Shown here one piece after another: positions 44,297 to 53,719 of a stretch of 64,000 nt of DNA. Below the pieces are notes generated by a model. That model worked only from the letters and a program-made list of their open reading frames with translations. It ran no database searches and was not told where the DNA came from. Made by a program: the position numbers and the translations under genes. Position 1 is the first letter of the stretch; each line of letters opens with the position of its first letter. Source of the stretch: an uncultured Bacteroidales bacterium (GTDB lineage Bacteria > Bacteroidota > Bacteroidia > Bacteroidales > P3). The stretch spans positions 186,001-250,000 of the forward strand of contig CAJTPR010000001.1 in assembly GCA_910578275.1 (NCBI GenBank). Reading direction: 5' to 3'.

Positions 44297-46813
44297 TCAT
44301 TCCCTGTAATACACCCGTTTCACACGCTGTGAAACGCCCGTGAGTATTTCGTAAGGAATGGTTCCCAATGCCTCGGCCATGTCGGATATGGGGTTTTCCT
44401 TGCCGAATACGACCACTTCGTCTTTTTCCCGGGCATCGGTATCGGTAAGGTCTATCATGCACATGTCCATGCAGATGCTTCCGATAATGGGTACCAGGCG
44501 GCCTTTCACCCAGACCTTTCCGACACCGTTGCCCAGATGCCGGTTCAACCCGTCCGCGTAACCGATTCCGATGACCCCCACCCTGGTTTCCCGCCGTGCC
44601 ACGAAACGCCGTCCGTAACCCACCGCGTCGCCCGCGGGAATGGTCCTTACTTGCGAAATCACCGTCTTGAGCGTGCTTACCGTCTCCAGGCAGGACTGCA
44701 TCTTTTCGTCCGTTCCCACTCCGTAGAGACCTATGCCGAGGCGCACCATGTCGAACTGGTATTCCGGGAAACGGAAGATGCCCGCCGTATTGAGACAATG
44801 CCGCAACACCTTGTAAGGAAAAGCCGAAATGATGCGTTCGCTCCAGTCGGAATATCGCGCCAGCTGGGCTTTGGTATATTCATCCATGTCCGGCATGTCG
44901 GCAGTGGCCAGATGCGTGAAGACCGACTGCAACCTGCAACGCGGTTCGGATTTCAAGGCCGACAACAAGGCTTCCAGATCGGCTTGCTCGAATCCCATGC
45001 GATGCATGCCCGTGTCCAATCCCACGTGTATCTTGACGCATTGTTCTTCATGACGTCCCGACCGGTCCATGCACCGGCGCAAGGTATCGAACGTACGGAA
45101 ATTGTAAATGACCGGTTCTATGCCGTAACGCAACACGGTTTCCATGCCCTCTTCCTCGGGATTCATGCACATGACGGGCAAGTTGATTCCGTTGTTGCGC
45201 AAGGCCACCGCCTCGTCGGGATAAGCCACCGTGACGTAATCCACATGATTATATACCAACGTGCCCGCGATTTCGTGGCTGCCGCTGCCGTAGGAAAAGG
45301 CCTTGCCCATGACCATCAGCTTGGTCCGGGGCTTGACAAGGCTCCTGAAGAAATCGAGATTATGCACCAAGGCTGTCAAGTTCACTTCCATGACCGTCTG
45401 ATGGACTTGGCGTTGCAGGCGCGAGGCTATCTTCTCCAGGCCGAACACGCGCGCGCCCTTGAGCAAGACCGCCTTCCCGTAATAGTTCTCGGGCGAGAAA
45501 CCGGCCAGGAACGAATCCGTATCATCGTAAAAACGTGCATCGATTCCCGCAAAGCAAGCCTTCTGACGTTGCATCGCCGGCCCTATGCCCGCCATTTCGT
45601 CGATCTTCATCGTGGAAAGCACCTCGGCCACTTCTCCGTACAGATCTTCCTCCGAACGTCCGGATTGCAGTATATCCGAAAGTATCACGCATTTGGGACG
45701 ACCGCCCGCATTCTGGCAAAGAAAATCGACGGCCACGCAAAAAGAGCCGAAGTCGGAATTATATACATCGTTCACCACGAAGCCGTTGCCCATCCCCTCT
45801 TTCATCTCCATGCGCATTTCCACGATAGGCAGATGCGCCATGAGCGGCGCGATTTGAAGGTTGTCGTAACCCGAAAGCAACATGGCAAGCCAGCAATGGA
45901 TGGCATTCTCCACGGAAGCCCTGTCGGTGAAAGGTATCTCCACGACCAGTTCTTCTTTCTTGTAACTGGCCCTTATCCGCGTGCTTGACCGCCCCCTGTC
46001 CAGTTCGACCACCCGCAAGTCGGCCTCCGTTCCCGGATGGAGAGACCAAGTGGCCCTGCGGATTCCTCCAGGCAGTACACCGCAAGCGACCTGCCTTTCT
46101 ATCTGTTCGCCTATGGCCGTATGATCGGCGCACCAAAGCAAGGTTTCCGCATGTCTGAAAAGCAACGTCTTTTCGGCAATCTTGGCCTGCATGTCGGGAA
46201 AACCCGCATCATGGGCGGAACCTATGTTGGTGAAGATGCCGAACGTGGGACGGATCATGTCGCCCAAGGCCTGCATTTCATCCAGCTTCGACACGCCCGC
46301 CTCGAAAACCGCCACCTCGTGTTCCTGACACATCTGCAACAACGACAAAGGAACGCCTATCTGCGAATTGTAGCTCTGCGGGCTTCGGACCACCTGCTTG
46401 AAGAACCCCAGCATGTACGACAGCCATTCCTTGACCACCGTCTTGCCGTTGCTGCCCGTGACGGCGAAAACGGGAATGTCGAATTTCCGCCGATGCAAGG
46501 CGGCCAAGGCCTGCAAGGCGGCCAAGGTATCGGGAACCTGAATGAAAAAGGCGTCGGACAGGGATGCGTATCCGGGCCTGATTTCGCTCACCAGGAAACA
46601 GCGTACGCCGTTCCCGTACATATCCCCTACATAATCGTGTCCGTTTCCCTTTCGCGTGACCATGGCCACGAACATGCCGCCCTGGCCTCGTCCGGCACTA
46701 CGGCTGTCGGTAAGGATGCTATCCACGCCGATTTCGTCCGCCGGCAGGCAAGGAGTGCAAACGCCGCCTACGGCTTCCACGATTTCACGAACGGACAGAC
46801 TGGCAATTTTCAT
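44297..46813 (-). CDS. Bifunctional MurF-type ligase and alanine racemase
   Basis: An 838-residue fusion. The N-terminal half (about 1-460) is a Mur ligase with the P-loop VTGSNGKTVVKEWLSY and a C-terminal ligase domain; MurF adds D-Ala-D-Ala to the UDP-MurNAc-tripeptide. The C-terminal half (about 465-838) is a PLP-dependent alanine racemase: the PLP lysine lies in VMGKAFSYGSGSHE, with GLDTGMHRMGF and GSICMDMCMIDLTD. Such fusions are known from Bacteroidota. Whether the MurF half is active or only structural is open, since many relatives also have a separate MurF. It follows the PdxA-like gene by 18 nt. Confidence 0.93.
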   Translation of the reverse strand: MKIASLSVREIVEAVGGVCTPCLPADEIGVDSILTDSRSAGRGQGGMFVAMVTRKGNGHDYVGDMYGNGVRCFLVSEIRPGYASLSDAFFIQVPDTLAALQALAALHRRKFDIPVFAVTGSNGKTVVKEWLSYMLGFFKQVVRSPQSYNSQIGVPLSLLQMCQEHEVAVFEAGVSKLDEMQALGDMIRPTFGIFTNIGSAHDAGFPDMQAKIAEKTLLFRHAETLLWCADHTAIGEQIERQVACGVLPGGIRRATWSLHPGTEADLRVVELDRGRSSTRIRASYKKEELVVEIPFTDRASVENAIHCWLAMLLSGYDNLQIAPLMAHLPIVEMRMEMKEGMGNGFVVNDVYNSDFGSFCVAVDFLCQNAGGRPKCVILSDILQSGRSEEDLYGEVAEVLSTMKIDEMAGIGPAMQRQKACFAGIDARFYDDTDSFLAGFSPENYYGKAVLLKGARVFGLEKIASRLQRQVHQTVMEVNLTALVHNLDFFRSLVKPRTKLMVMGKAFSYGSGSHEIAGTLVYNHVDYVTVAYPDEAVALRNNGINLPVMCMNPEEEGMETVLRYGIEPVIYNFRTFDTLRRCMDRSGRHEEQCVKIHVGLDTGMHRMGFEQADLEALLSALKSEPRCRLQSVFTHLATADMPDMDEYTKAQLARYSDWSERIISAFPYKVLRHCLNTAGIFRFPEYQFDMVRLGIGLYGVGTDEKMQSCLETVSTLKTVISQVRTIPAGDAVGYGRRFVARRETRVGVIGIGYADGLNRHLGNGVGKVWVKGRLVPIIGSICMDMCMIDLTDTDAREKDEVVVFGKENPISDMAEALGTIPYEILTGVSQRVKRVYYRE

Positions 46814-46831
46814 CGGTCGTCAGTTAAGCTC

Positions 46832-48046
46832 TTAATTTTCCTCACGGCTGTCGCGACGATAGGATGCCGCGTGATAGCCCAACGGATTTTCGGTCAACTT
46901 CATGTTCTGCTGACGGGCCGCATCGAGATCGACTCCCGTGCAGAGCGCGCGGAAAACCGCACGGAACGCCGATTCCGTATCACCGTTTCCGAAAACGGGT
47001 TCCACATGCACGATCGGCAATCCGGCCGTATAATAGCAACAATCTTCCTTGGGCAAGATGTCGAAAGCCATCTCGGCCTGCTCCTTGTACATGCAAAGTA
47101 CCGCGTCGAAGGCTTCATGGTCGGGCTTGGTGAAAAAGTCTTGTGCCGCATAGGGCCCGAATACCGGCATTCCGCCTTCCAACAGACGATCGACCACCGG
47201 CTTCAAGACCTCCGTGTCCGTCTGTGCAGGACGGCCCTGCATGGCGGCGCTCAATACGGCTATGCGCGGCGTGGTAATGGAAAAATCGGAACGCAGCACG
47301 TCATAGATCGCCTTGATACGCTGTTCGACCCTTTGCGGGCTAAGATAACCCGCCGTGTCCTGCTTGGCGGTGGTGGTAAGGAAGCTCAATCGCATCGAAC
47401 GGGCAAGGAGCAAACGGAACGGACTGCCGGAGAATATCTCCGCCACCGCGACGGCCTGGTTCTTGAAGTCGGCATGCCTTTCCCGCACTTCCTCGTCGGT
47501 AAGCGGCAATGAAACCAACACGCGCAACTGTCCTTGCGCAAGGTGCCTTATGCCCGCTTGCAAGGCGGCATAGGCGTCGACGTCTCCGTCTTCCCCCTCG
47601 GCACGCGGTTCCAGCACCTGCGCGCGCTTGCCTTTTATGTCTTGTATCTGATTGATCGCCGCCACGTTCATGTCGCCCAGACCCGCTTTCTCGGCCGCCT
47701 GCGCCAAGAGGCTCGACGAACCGTAAACGAAAGGCAGGACGCTTTCGAACACGCCGCCGTCTGAAAACAGCCGTGCCAAGGCCCCGTAATGCAAAGGCCC
47801 GCCGTCGCCGGGCGTGATGCCCACACGAAGCCGCGGACTTTCCACGGACCGCCGCGCCTGGATTTCGGGTTGGGGCGTCTCGAGAGACACGGAATCATTT
47901 TCGGATACCGTTTCCGGACGTTCCGCCGCCTTGGGAGCGGGCGTTTCCCCTTTCAACACAGGCCGGCCTATGCTTCTGTTCTTGGGCTTTTCCATCTTTG
48001 TCGTTTTCTTTTCCATGAGAGTCATTGCCTGATTTCGCGATTCCAT
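46832..48046 (-). CDS. PdxA-like protein without catalytic residues
   Basis: A 404-residue protein with a disordered, proline- and glutamate-rich N-terminus (about 1-70) and a PdxA-fold body: RVGITPGDGG at the start, FGPYAAQDFF and FDAVLCMYKEQ near residue 315, AGLPIVHVEP near 341. In active PdxA the metal ligands sit in GHTE, YHDQ and DHGTA; here the matching stretches are FKNQ (194-197), YKEQ (320-323) and FGNGD (352-356). All three histidines are gone, so oxidation of 4-hydroxythreonine phosphate is unlikely. Likely a pseudoenzyme with another role. The ATG at 48046 is 8 nt after the aminopeptidase stop; later ATGs at 48025, 48016 and 47995 are also possible. Confidence 0.78.
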   Translation of the reverse strand: MESRNQAMTLMEKKTTKMEKPKNRSIGRPVLKGETPAPKAAERPETVSENDSVSLETPQPEIQARRSVESPRLRVGITPGDGGPLHYGALARLFSDGGVFESVLPFVYGSSSLLAQAAEKAGLGDMNVAAINQIQDIKGKRAQVLEPRAEGEDGDVDAYAALQAGIRHLAQGQLRVLVSLPLTDEEVRERHADFKNQAVAVAEIFSGSPFRLLLARSMRLSFLTTTAKQDTAGYLSPQRVEQRIKAIYDVLRSDFSITTPRIAVLSAAMQGRPAQTDTEVLKPVVDRLLEGGMPVFGPYAAQDFFTKPDHEAFDAVLCMYKEQAEMAFDILPKEDCCYYTAGLPIVHVEPVFGNGDTESAFRAVFRALCTGVDLDAARQQNMKLTENPLGYHAASYRRDSREEN

Positions 48047-48053
48047 TCAAAAT

Positions 48054-49511
48054 TCAAGAAAAACAAACCTTTTTCTCTTGCAGGCAGGCTTCGAGGAAAC
48101 GTACCATCAAACGGATGCCGTATCCCGTCGCGCCCGGTCCGCGATAACCGTCGCGCTTGTGCAGGAACTCCACGCCCGCCACGTCCAAATGCAAGAAAGG
48201 CGTATCGGTGAAACGAGCCACGAACTTGGCCGCCGTGATCATGCCCGCCGCACCGTTGCCGCAGTTTTTCAGGTCGGCCACGGCCGATTCCAATTCCTTT
48301 TCGTATTCTTTCCACATCGGGAAAAAACAAAGGCGCTCGTGCGTGTGTTCACCCGCCGCCGTCAAACAAGGAACATATTCGTCGGCATCCTGCTGCATGG
48401 CGGCGATACCCTCGCTGCCCAAGGCACGCGAGGCCGCTCCCGTCAAGGTGGCCATGCTCACTACCAACGAAGGGGCGAGGTTCTTCCGGGCGTATGCCAC
48501 GGCATCGGCCAGCAAGAGACGGCCTTCGGCATCGGTATTCGTGATCTCGACCGTGGTGCCGTCGTACATGGTGATGACATCGCCGCAGACCAAGGCATTG
48601 CCGTTGAGGCGGTTGTCGGTGGCAGGCAACAGGGCTATCACATGCAACGGCAGGTTCAGCCTGGCCACGCAGCGCACGATACCCATCGCCAAGGCGGCTC
48701 CCGCCATGTCGGTCTTCATGTCTTCCATGTAATTGCCGGTCTTGATGTTCATGCCGCCCGCGTCGAAGACCACCCCTTTTCCCACCAGCACGACAGGCTT
48801 CTTGTTCACGGGCCTGGCAGGCCTGTATTCCATCCGGGTGAACGAAGGCGCGTCCACGCTGCCCTGGTTAACACCCAGCAATCCGCCCATGCCCGAATCC
48901 GCCAGTTCGGCTTTCGTCCAGCATTTCACCTTCAGTCCTATGCCCGCGGCATCCTTCCGGGCCCATTTTGCCAACGCTTCGGCGTTCAATGACGGAAACG
49001 GGAGATCCACGAGGTATTTGCATCGGTTCACTTCCTCGCACAAGATTTCCATCCTTGCCAGGTCCTTCTCGTCCACATGATCCGACTTGAACGAAAACAC
49101 GAACCTCGGCGACTTTTCCGACTTGAACTCGTCAAAAACGTAAGAAGACAAATAAAGTCCTTCCATGAAAGCCGTCACCTCTTCCGCCTCGCGCCAGCCG
49201 TCGCCGTCCACATCCACCGCGTATATTTTCTCCTTGCGCAGGAACAAAAGGATGTCGGAAGCCGTACGGCGTACCTTTTCCAGTCGTTCCGCCCTGTTTT
49301 CGGTCTTTTGCGGATAAAAGGCCAATACCCTGCATTGCGGATAAGGCAGGACGCAATAAGCCGCGTCATTCTCCGCCTGTCCGAGCGCATAGGCGGTTTC
49401 TTCAGCTGTCAAACCTTTCAGTTCCGCCCGCCGCGCGCATACCAGGCATATTTTCGCCGATCTCTTCGTTTCGGCCTTCTTCTTTTTTCCGGAAACGTCT
49501 TTCATCATCAA
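48054..49511 (-). CDS. Leucyl aminopeptidase (M17)
   Basis: A 485-residue cytosolic metallo-aminopeptidase. It has the M17 C-terminal catalytic domain with GKGVVFDAGGMNIKTG, MKTDMAGAA and the signature NTDAEGRLLLADA, holding two zinc/manganese sites. The N-terminal domain is less conserved, as usual. A lysine-rich start (GKKKKAETKRS) precedes it. Its start overlaps the stop of the small membrane protein gene by 4 nt. Confidence 0.92.
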   Translation of the reverse strand: MMMKDVSGKKKKAETKRSAKICLVCARRAELKGLTAEETAYALGQAENDAAYCVLPYPQCRVLAFYPQKTENRAERLEKVRRTASDILLFLRKEKIYAVDVDGDGWREAEEVTAFMEGLYLSSYVFDEFKSEKSPRFVFSFKSDHVDEKDLARMEILCEEVNRCKYLVDLPFPSLNAEALAKWARKDAAGIGLKVKCWTKAELADSGMGGLLGVNQGSVDAPSFTRMEYRPARPVNKKPVVLVGKGVVFDAGGMNIKTGNYMEDMKTDMAGAALAMGIVRCVARLNLPLHVIALLPATDNRLNGNALVCGDVITMYDGTTVEITNTDAEGRLLLADAVAYARKNLAPSLVVSMATLTGAASRALGSEGIAAMQQDADEYVPCLTAAGEHTHERLCFFPMWKEYEKELESAVADLKNCGNGAAGMITAAKFVARFTDTPFLHLDVAGVEFLHKRDGYRGPGATGYGIRLMVRFLEACLQEKKVCFS

Positions 49512-49765
49512 ATTTCCTTTTCGTCCGCCATGTTCACGGCCTGTGCCAGACGCGTGGCCGTATTTCCATGATGCAACTGGTAATTGGGACAGTCTTCATG
49601 CCGTCCGGTGTCGGAACAGGAATGGCACGATCCCAACTCGCCTCCGGCCTCCCTAGCGGCGCAACGATGGGAAAACTCCCCGTTTTTCTTAAGCAAGATC
49701 CTTATGCCCAGTCCCGCGACGCAAAAGGCCACGATGACAAGGGCGGGCAACAGCAACTTCCACAT
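49508..49765 (-). CDS. Small membrane-anchored protein with conserved cysteines
   Basis: An 85-residue protein: an N-terminal membrane span (KLLLPALVIVAFCVAGLGI), the motif RILLKKNGEFSHRC, then a hydrophilic tail with Cys and His residues (GSCHSCSDTGRHEDCP). The LLKKNGEF pattern recurs in small Bacteroidota proteins annotated as membrane or secreted protein; function unknown. The cysteines and histidines might bind a metal. It begins 22 nt after recA and ends inside the aminopeptidase start, so it belongs to that run. The ATG at 49763-49765 gives a normal membrane start. Confidence 0.75.
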   Translation of the reverse strand: MWKLLLPALVIVAFCVAGLGIRILLKKNGEFSHRCAAREAGGELGSCHSCSDTGRHEDCPNYQLHHGNTATRLAQAVNMADEKEI

Positions 49766-49787
49766 CTTGTTCGTCTTTCGACCGACG

Positions 49788-50852
49788 CTATTCTTCAGGG
49801 GCTTCCGCCACCCCGCCGTTTTCCTTCGCCTTGAGCGCGGCACGGACCTTGCTTTCCAATTCTTCGCTCAATTCGGGATTATCGGCCAATATCTGCTTCA
49901 CCGCATCGCGGCCCTGTCCCAACTTGGTATCGTTGTAACTGAACCATGAACCGCTTTTCTTGAGCACCGACAAGTCCACGCCCAAGTCGATGATCTCGCC
50001 TACCTTGGAAATTCCTTGCCCGTAGAGCAGGTCGAATTCCGCCTGGCGGAAAGGAGGCGACACCTTGTTCTTCACCACCTTGACCTTTACCCGGTTGCCT
50101 ATCACGTTGTCACCTTCCTTGATTTGCGAGATACGACGTATATCCAGACGGACCGAAGCATAGAACTTGAGGGCGTTGCCGCCTGTGGTCGTCTCCGGAT
50201 TGCCGAACATCACGCCTATCTTTTCCCGCAACTGGTTGATGAACACGCAGCAGCAACCCGTCTTGCTGATCGTCGAAGTGAGCTTGCGCAAGGCCTGCGA
50301 CATGAGCCGGGCGTGCAAGCCCATCTTGGAATCGCCCATCTCGCCTTCGATCTCGCTACGGGGCGTAAGGGCCGCCACGGAGTCGATGACGATGATGTCG
50401 ATGGCACCCGAACGGATCAGGTTGTCGGCGATTTCCAAGGCCTGTTCGCCGTTGTCGGGCTGCGCCACGAGCAGGTCGTTGGTATTCACGCCCAACTTCT
50501 GGGCATAAGCGGGATCGAAAGCATGTTCGGCATCGATGAAAGCCGCGATGCCTCCCTTTTTCTGCGATTCCGCGATGGCATGGATCGCCAACGTGGTCTT
50601 TCCCGAAGACTCCGGCCCGTAAATCTCGACGATTCTCCCCTTGGGAAAACCGCCCACGCCCAACGCGTTGTCCACACCTATGGAGCCGGTCGAAATGACT
50701 TCTATGTTCTCGATGGCCGGATTGTCACCCAACTTCATCACCGCACCCTTTCCGTAGGATTTCTCGATCTTGTCGAGCGTGAGCTGGAGAGCCTTCAGTT
50801 TCTCATTGTTCACGGAAGGCGTCGCCTCCTCTTTTTCCTCTTTTTTTGCCAT
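49788..50852 (-). CDS. recA: Recombinase A
   Basis: Strand exchange and SOS coprotease. The 354-residue product has the Walker A motif [11 protein letters not shown], Walker B region [23 protein letters not shown] in two parts, [22 protein letters not shown], and an acidic C-terminal tail. Length is standard. A TAATTTTG box lies at 50885-50892 on the minus strand as a possible -7 element. Confidence 0.98.
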   Translation of the reverse strand: MAKKEEKEEATPSVNNEKLKALQLTLDKIEKSYGKGAVMKLGDNPAIENIEVISTGSIGVDNALGVGGFPKGRIVEIYGPESSGKTTLAIHAIAESQKKGGIAAFIDAEHAFDPAYAQKLGVNTNDLLVAQPDNGEQALEIADNLIRSGAIDIIVIDSVAALTPRSEIEGEMGDSKMGLHARLMSQALRKLTSTISKTGCCCVFINQLREKIGVMFGNPETTTGGNALKFYASVRLDIRRISQIKEGDNVIGNRVKVKVVKNKVSPPFRQAEFDLLYGQGISKVGEIIDLGVDLSVLKKSGSWFSYNDTKLGQGRDAVKQILADNPELSEELESKVRAALKAKENGGVAEAPEE

Positions 50853-50884
50853 ATCGCGTATGTTTTTCTAATTGTTTCCAGGGT

Positions 50885-50892
50885 CAAAATTA
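50885..50892 (-). promoter_or_regulatory. Possible -7 box for recA
   Basis: TAATTTTG on the minus strand, 33 nt before the recA ATG. No TTTG at the expected -33 spacing. I see no LexA-type palindrome I can name. Confidence 0.42.
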
Positions 50893-50926
50893 CACCTTTC
50901 GTTTGTTAAAACGTCTTAACGCCCTG

Positions 50927-51625
50927 TTAAAAATCAAGGGCTTCGTTTAAAAATTCGTTAAAAGGCCAAGCCGCTTCCAAATCATCCAGGACCTTCCGGG
51001 CGAAACCGGCAGAAGACACCTGCTTGTCGGAAGCCTGCGCGGACACGAAATAATAACGGTACTTGAGCAAATCCATGTCGGGAAAATCCTTGGCATAGCC
51101 CTTGGGCGCCACCTTCATGCGGGCGCTCTCGTCCATCTTGCCGCCGTAAACCCTTTTCATGGCGGTCGAGGACAGTATCTTCTTCAATGTTTCCGACTGG
51201 AAATAGATTCCGTCCCGGACCTTTTTCTGTTTCTCGGGGGGCAGGCCGTAGACACCCGCGCCGTACCAACTTCGGCCCGGCTGCAAATGGATGTAATATC
51301 CCGAACAAGCGCCATGCCGTCCCTCCTTGGAAATGAAGATGCCCATGAAATCCTTGTAAGGACGCTTGTCGTTCGAGAAACGTATGTCACGATAGATACG
51401 GTACATGCACTTCCTGGGATCGACCAGGGCCAGTTCCTTGTCGAACTTCAACATGCCTGCCACAAGCCATGCGGTAAAGGCTTCCACCTTGGCCTTGGCC
51501 TGCAAGTACTCGTCCTTCCGGGCGTTGAACCAATCCCTGTCGTTGTTTGCCGACAAGGCCTTCAAGAAATCCAAGACACCTGACAAATCGGGCGTCCCGG
51601 TGATCGTTCCGTCGTCTTTTTTCAT
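50927..51625 (-). CDS. DUF2461 family protein
   Basis: A 232-residue protein of the TIGR02453/DUF2461 family, function unknown. It opens with LDFLKALSANNDRDWFNARKDEY, then shows MYRIYRDIRFSNDKRPYKDFMG and SGYYIHLQPGRSWYGAGVY, which are the conserved stretches of the family. No signal peptide. It starts 5 nt after the O-methyltransferase stop, so the two are co-transcribed. Confidence 0.9.
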   Translation of the reverse strand: MKKDDGTITGTPDLSGVLDFLKALSANNDRDWFNARKDEYLQAKAKVEAFTAWLVAGMLKFDKELALVDPRKCMYRIYRDIRFSNDKRPYKDFMGIFISKEGRHGACSGYYIHLQPGRSWYGAGVYGLPPEKQKKVRDGIYFQSETLKKILSSTAMKRVYGGKMDESARMKVAPKGYAKDFPDMDLLKYRYYFVSAQASDKQVSSAGFARKVLDDLEAAWPFNEFLNEALDF

Positions 51626-51630
51626 TTCCG

Positions 51631-52287
51631 TCAGTTTTTCTTCCGTACCAGCATCAAGCCGTCGCGCACGGGCAAAAGCAGGTTTTCCACCTCCGGGTCT
51701 TCATGTATGGAGCGGTTGAGCGCGCGGACCGAAAGCGTATCCTTGTCGTGGCAAGACGCGTCATACACCTTGCCGTTCCACAGCACATTGTCCACCAGCA
51801 ACCAGCCGCCGGGCTTCAAAAGTCCTTTCAGCAGCGGATAATAACGCTCGTAATTCACCTTGTCGGCATCCAGAAAAACGAAATCGAACGTCTCTCCGGG
51901 CAAGTCAGGCAGGATACGGGCGGCTTCACCCATCAGCAGCTCTATCTTCGGGGTCGCCTGCGCCCGGGCGAACGTGCGTACCAGACGTTCTTCCAGTTCC
52001 AGGTTGTGCTCTATCGTCGTTATCCGGCCGCCCTCGGGCAAGGCCTTGGCCATGCAAAGGGCCGAATATCCCGTGTACGTGCCCACTTCCAGCACGCGCA
52101 AGGGGCGTATCATCCGGCAAAGCATCTCGAGCAATTTTCCCTGATAGGAACCCGAAATCATGCGCGGACAAAGCACGTTCACATACGTATCGCGCTCCAA
52201 GGCCTGCAAAAAAGGATCCGCAGGCGTGGTATGGGCACAGGCATATCCGGAAAGCGCCTCGGGCAAAAGGTCGAAATCTCCGTCCAT
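51631..52287 (-). CDS. O-methyltransferase family 3 (COMT-like)
   Basis: A 218-residue SAM-dependent methyltransferase with LEVGTYTGYSALCMAKALP, TTIEHNLELEERL, FDFVFLDADKVNYERYYP and LLVDNVLWNGKV, the hallmarks of bacterial catechol-type O-methyltransferases with a metal-binding Asp. The natural substrate is unknown. The ATG at 52285-52287 is the family start; the frame remains open further up only as shadow of sdaA. It begins 2 nt after the sdaA stop. Confidence 0.9.
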   Translation of the reverse strand: MDGDFDLLPEALSGYACAHTTPADPFLQALERDTYVNVLCPRMISGSYQGKLLEMLCRMIRPLRVLEVGTYTGYSALCMAKALPEGGRITTIEHNLELEERLVRTFARAQATPKIELLMGEAARILPDLPGETFDFVFLDADKVNYERYYPLLKGLLKPGGWLLVDNVLWNGKVYDASCHDKDTLSVRALNRSIHEDPEVENLLLPVRDGLMLVRKKN

Positions 52288-52289
52288 GC

Positions 52290-53519
52290 TCAATCTTCCT
52301 CGGGGTTCATCAAGGCCAGGCCGCCCATGCTCGTTTCCTTGTAGAGGTTGGGCAAGTCGTGGCCGGTCTGCTTCATCACTTTCACCACCTCGTCGAAGCT
52401 CACGCGGTGACGGCCGTCGGAAAGGGTGGCGAAAACGTTCGTGTCGAACGCCCGCGCCGCGGCGAAGGCGCATCGTTCTATGCAGGGAATCTGCACCAGG
52501 CCGCACATGGGGTCGCAAGTAAGTCCCAGATGATGTTCCAGTCCCATTTCAGCCGCATATTCGATTTGATAGATGGTGCCGCCGAAAATCTGGTTGGCCG
52601 CCGCCGACGCCATGGAACAGGCTACGCCTATCTCGCCCTGGCAGCCCACTTCCGCGCCGGAAATGGATGCGTTGCGCTTGACGATGTTGGCGATCAAGCC
52701 TGCCGTGGCCAACCCCCTGAGGATACGATGCTCGTTGATATTGTAGTTCCGGTAGCAATGGTAGAGCACGGCCGGCAACACGCCCGCCGAACCGCACGTA
52801 GGGGCGGTGACGATGCTTCCCCCGCCGGCGTTTTCCTCGGCCACCGCCAAGGCGTAACTGAAGATGAGCCCGCGGTTGCGCAATGACCGGTCGTAGCCCT
52901 GCGCCTTGATGTTGTATTGGGACGCCTTGCGCTGCAAATGCAATCCGCCGGGCAGCATCCCTTCCCTGTTGAGGCCGTTTTCCACGCTTTCCTTCATGCA
53001 TTCCCACACGTTGGCCAGGTAATCCATATATCCCGGCTTCTCATGCAGGTCCACGTATTCCCAGAGCGTGCGGCCGTTTTGCTTGCACCATCGCAGCACC
53101 TCGGCCATGTTCGCCAGATCGTAGATTTCCTCGTTGGAATACAAACTGCCGTCTTCCAGGTATATCTCCTCCGCGCCCTTTTCGCGTATGTCGCCGCCGC
53201 CGATGCTGAACACCGTCCATTCGCCCGACGACGCGCCACCGGCATCGAAAGCCTGGAAGATGATCCCGTTGGGATGTTCGGGCAGGAAAATCTCCGGATA
53301 TTCGACGATTTCAAGCCTGTCCTCGCCCAACTCGAGCATCAGCGTCTCGTTGGTAAGGTGTCCCTTGCCCGTGGCGGCGAGGCTGCCGTAAAGGCTCACA
53401 CGGTAACGCGCCGCGTCGGGATAACGGTTGTGGAATATGCGGGCGGCACGCATGGGGCCCATGGTATGGCTGCTGGACGGTCCGTGGCCGATCTTGTATA
53501 TCTGGCAAATGCTTTTCAT
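52290..53519 (-). CDS. sdaA: L-serine ammonia-lyase
   Basis: Iron-sulfur enzyme that turns L-serine into pyruvate and ammonia. The 409-residue single-chain form has the N-terminal beta domain (GPSSSHTMGPMRAA) and the alpha domain with TAPTCGSAGVLPAVL, AEVGCQGEIGVACSMA and the cluster region LTCDPMCGLVQIPC. All conserved cysteines are present. First gene of the long minus-strand run toward recA. Confidence 0.95.
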   Translation of the reverse strand: MKSICQIYKIGHGPSSSHTMGPMRAARIFHNRYPDAARYRVSLYGSLAATGKGHLTNETLMLELGEDRLEIVEYPEIFLPEHPNGIIFQAFDAGGASSGEWTVFSIGGGDIREKGAEEIYLEDGSLYSNEEIYDLANMAEVLRWCKQNGRTLWEYVDLHEKPGYMDYLANVWECMKESVENGLNREGMLPGGLHLQRKASQYNIKAQGYDRSLRNRGLIFSYALAVAEENAGGGSIVTAPTCGSAGVLPAVLYHCYRNYNINEHRILRGLATAGLIANIVKRNASISGAEVGCQGEIGVACSMASAAANQIFGGTIYQIEYAAEMGLEHHLGLTCDPMCGLVQIPCIERCAFAAARAFDTNVFATLSDGRHRVSFDEVVKVMKQTGHDLPNLYKETSMGGLALMNPEED

Positions 53520-53719
53520 CGGATTTCAATTGACCTGCTAATTTACGTCAAAGCGACTATTCCCGTAATGCCCGCGGCCACAAATTATCAACAGGAGCCG
53601 GGGCCGGTTCCGCCATGGCCCGCATACGGAAAGGAAGACACGTCGCCCCTCGCCTCCCCGGACGAATCCTTCGCAAGGAACAGATGAGTATTTTCGTATC
53701 TTAGCCGTCGCTTACGATC
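53520..53719. other. Intergenic region between divergent genes
   Basis: 200 nt between sdaA and the Rid-like gene. On the plus strand TATTTTCG (53689-53696) and TATCTTAG (53697-53704) are weak -7 candidates for the Rid-like gene. Nothing clear for sdaA. Confidence 0.4.

Noticed and set aside
46037..47512. A 491-codon open frame opposite murF-alr and the PdxA-like gene
   Set aside because: It spans two real genes on the other strand and shows no recognisable domain.
52288..52518. An N-terminal extension of the O-methyltransferase
   Set aside because: The frame stays open into sdaA, but the extension is Arg-rich shadow and the family start is at 52287.
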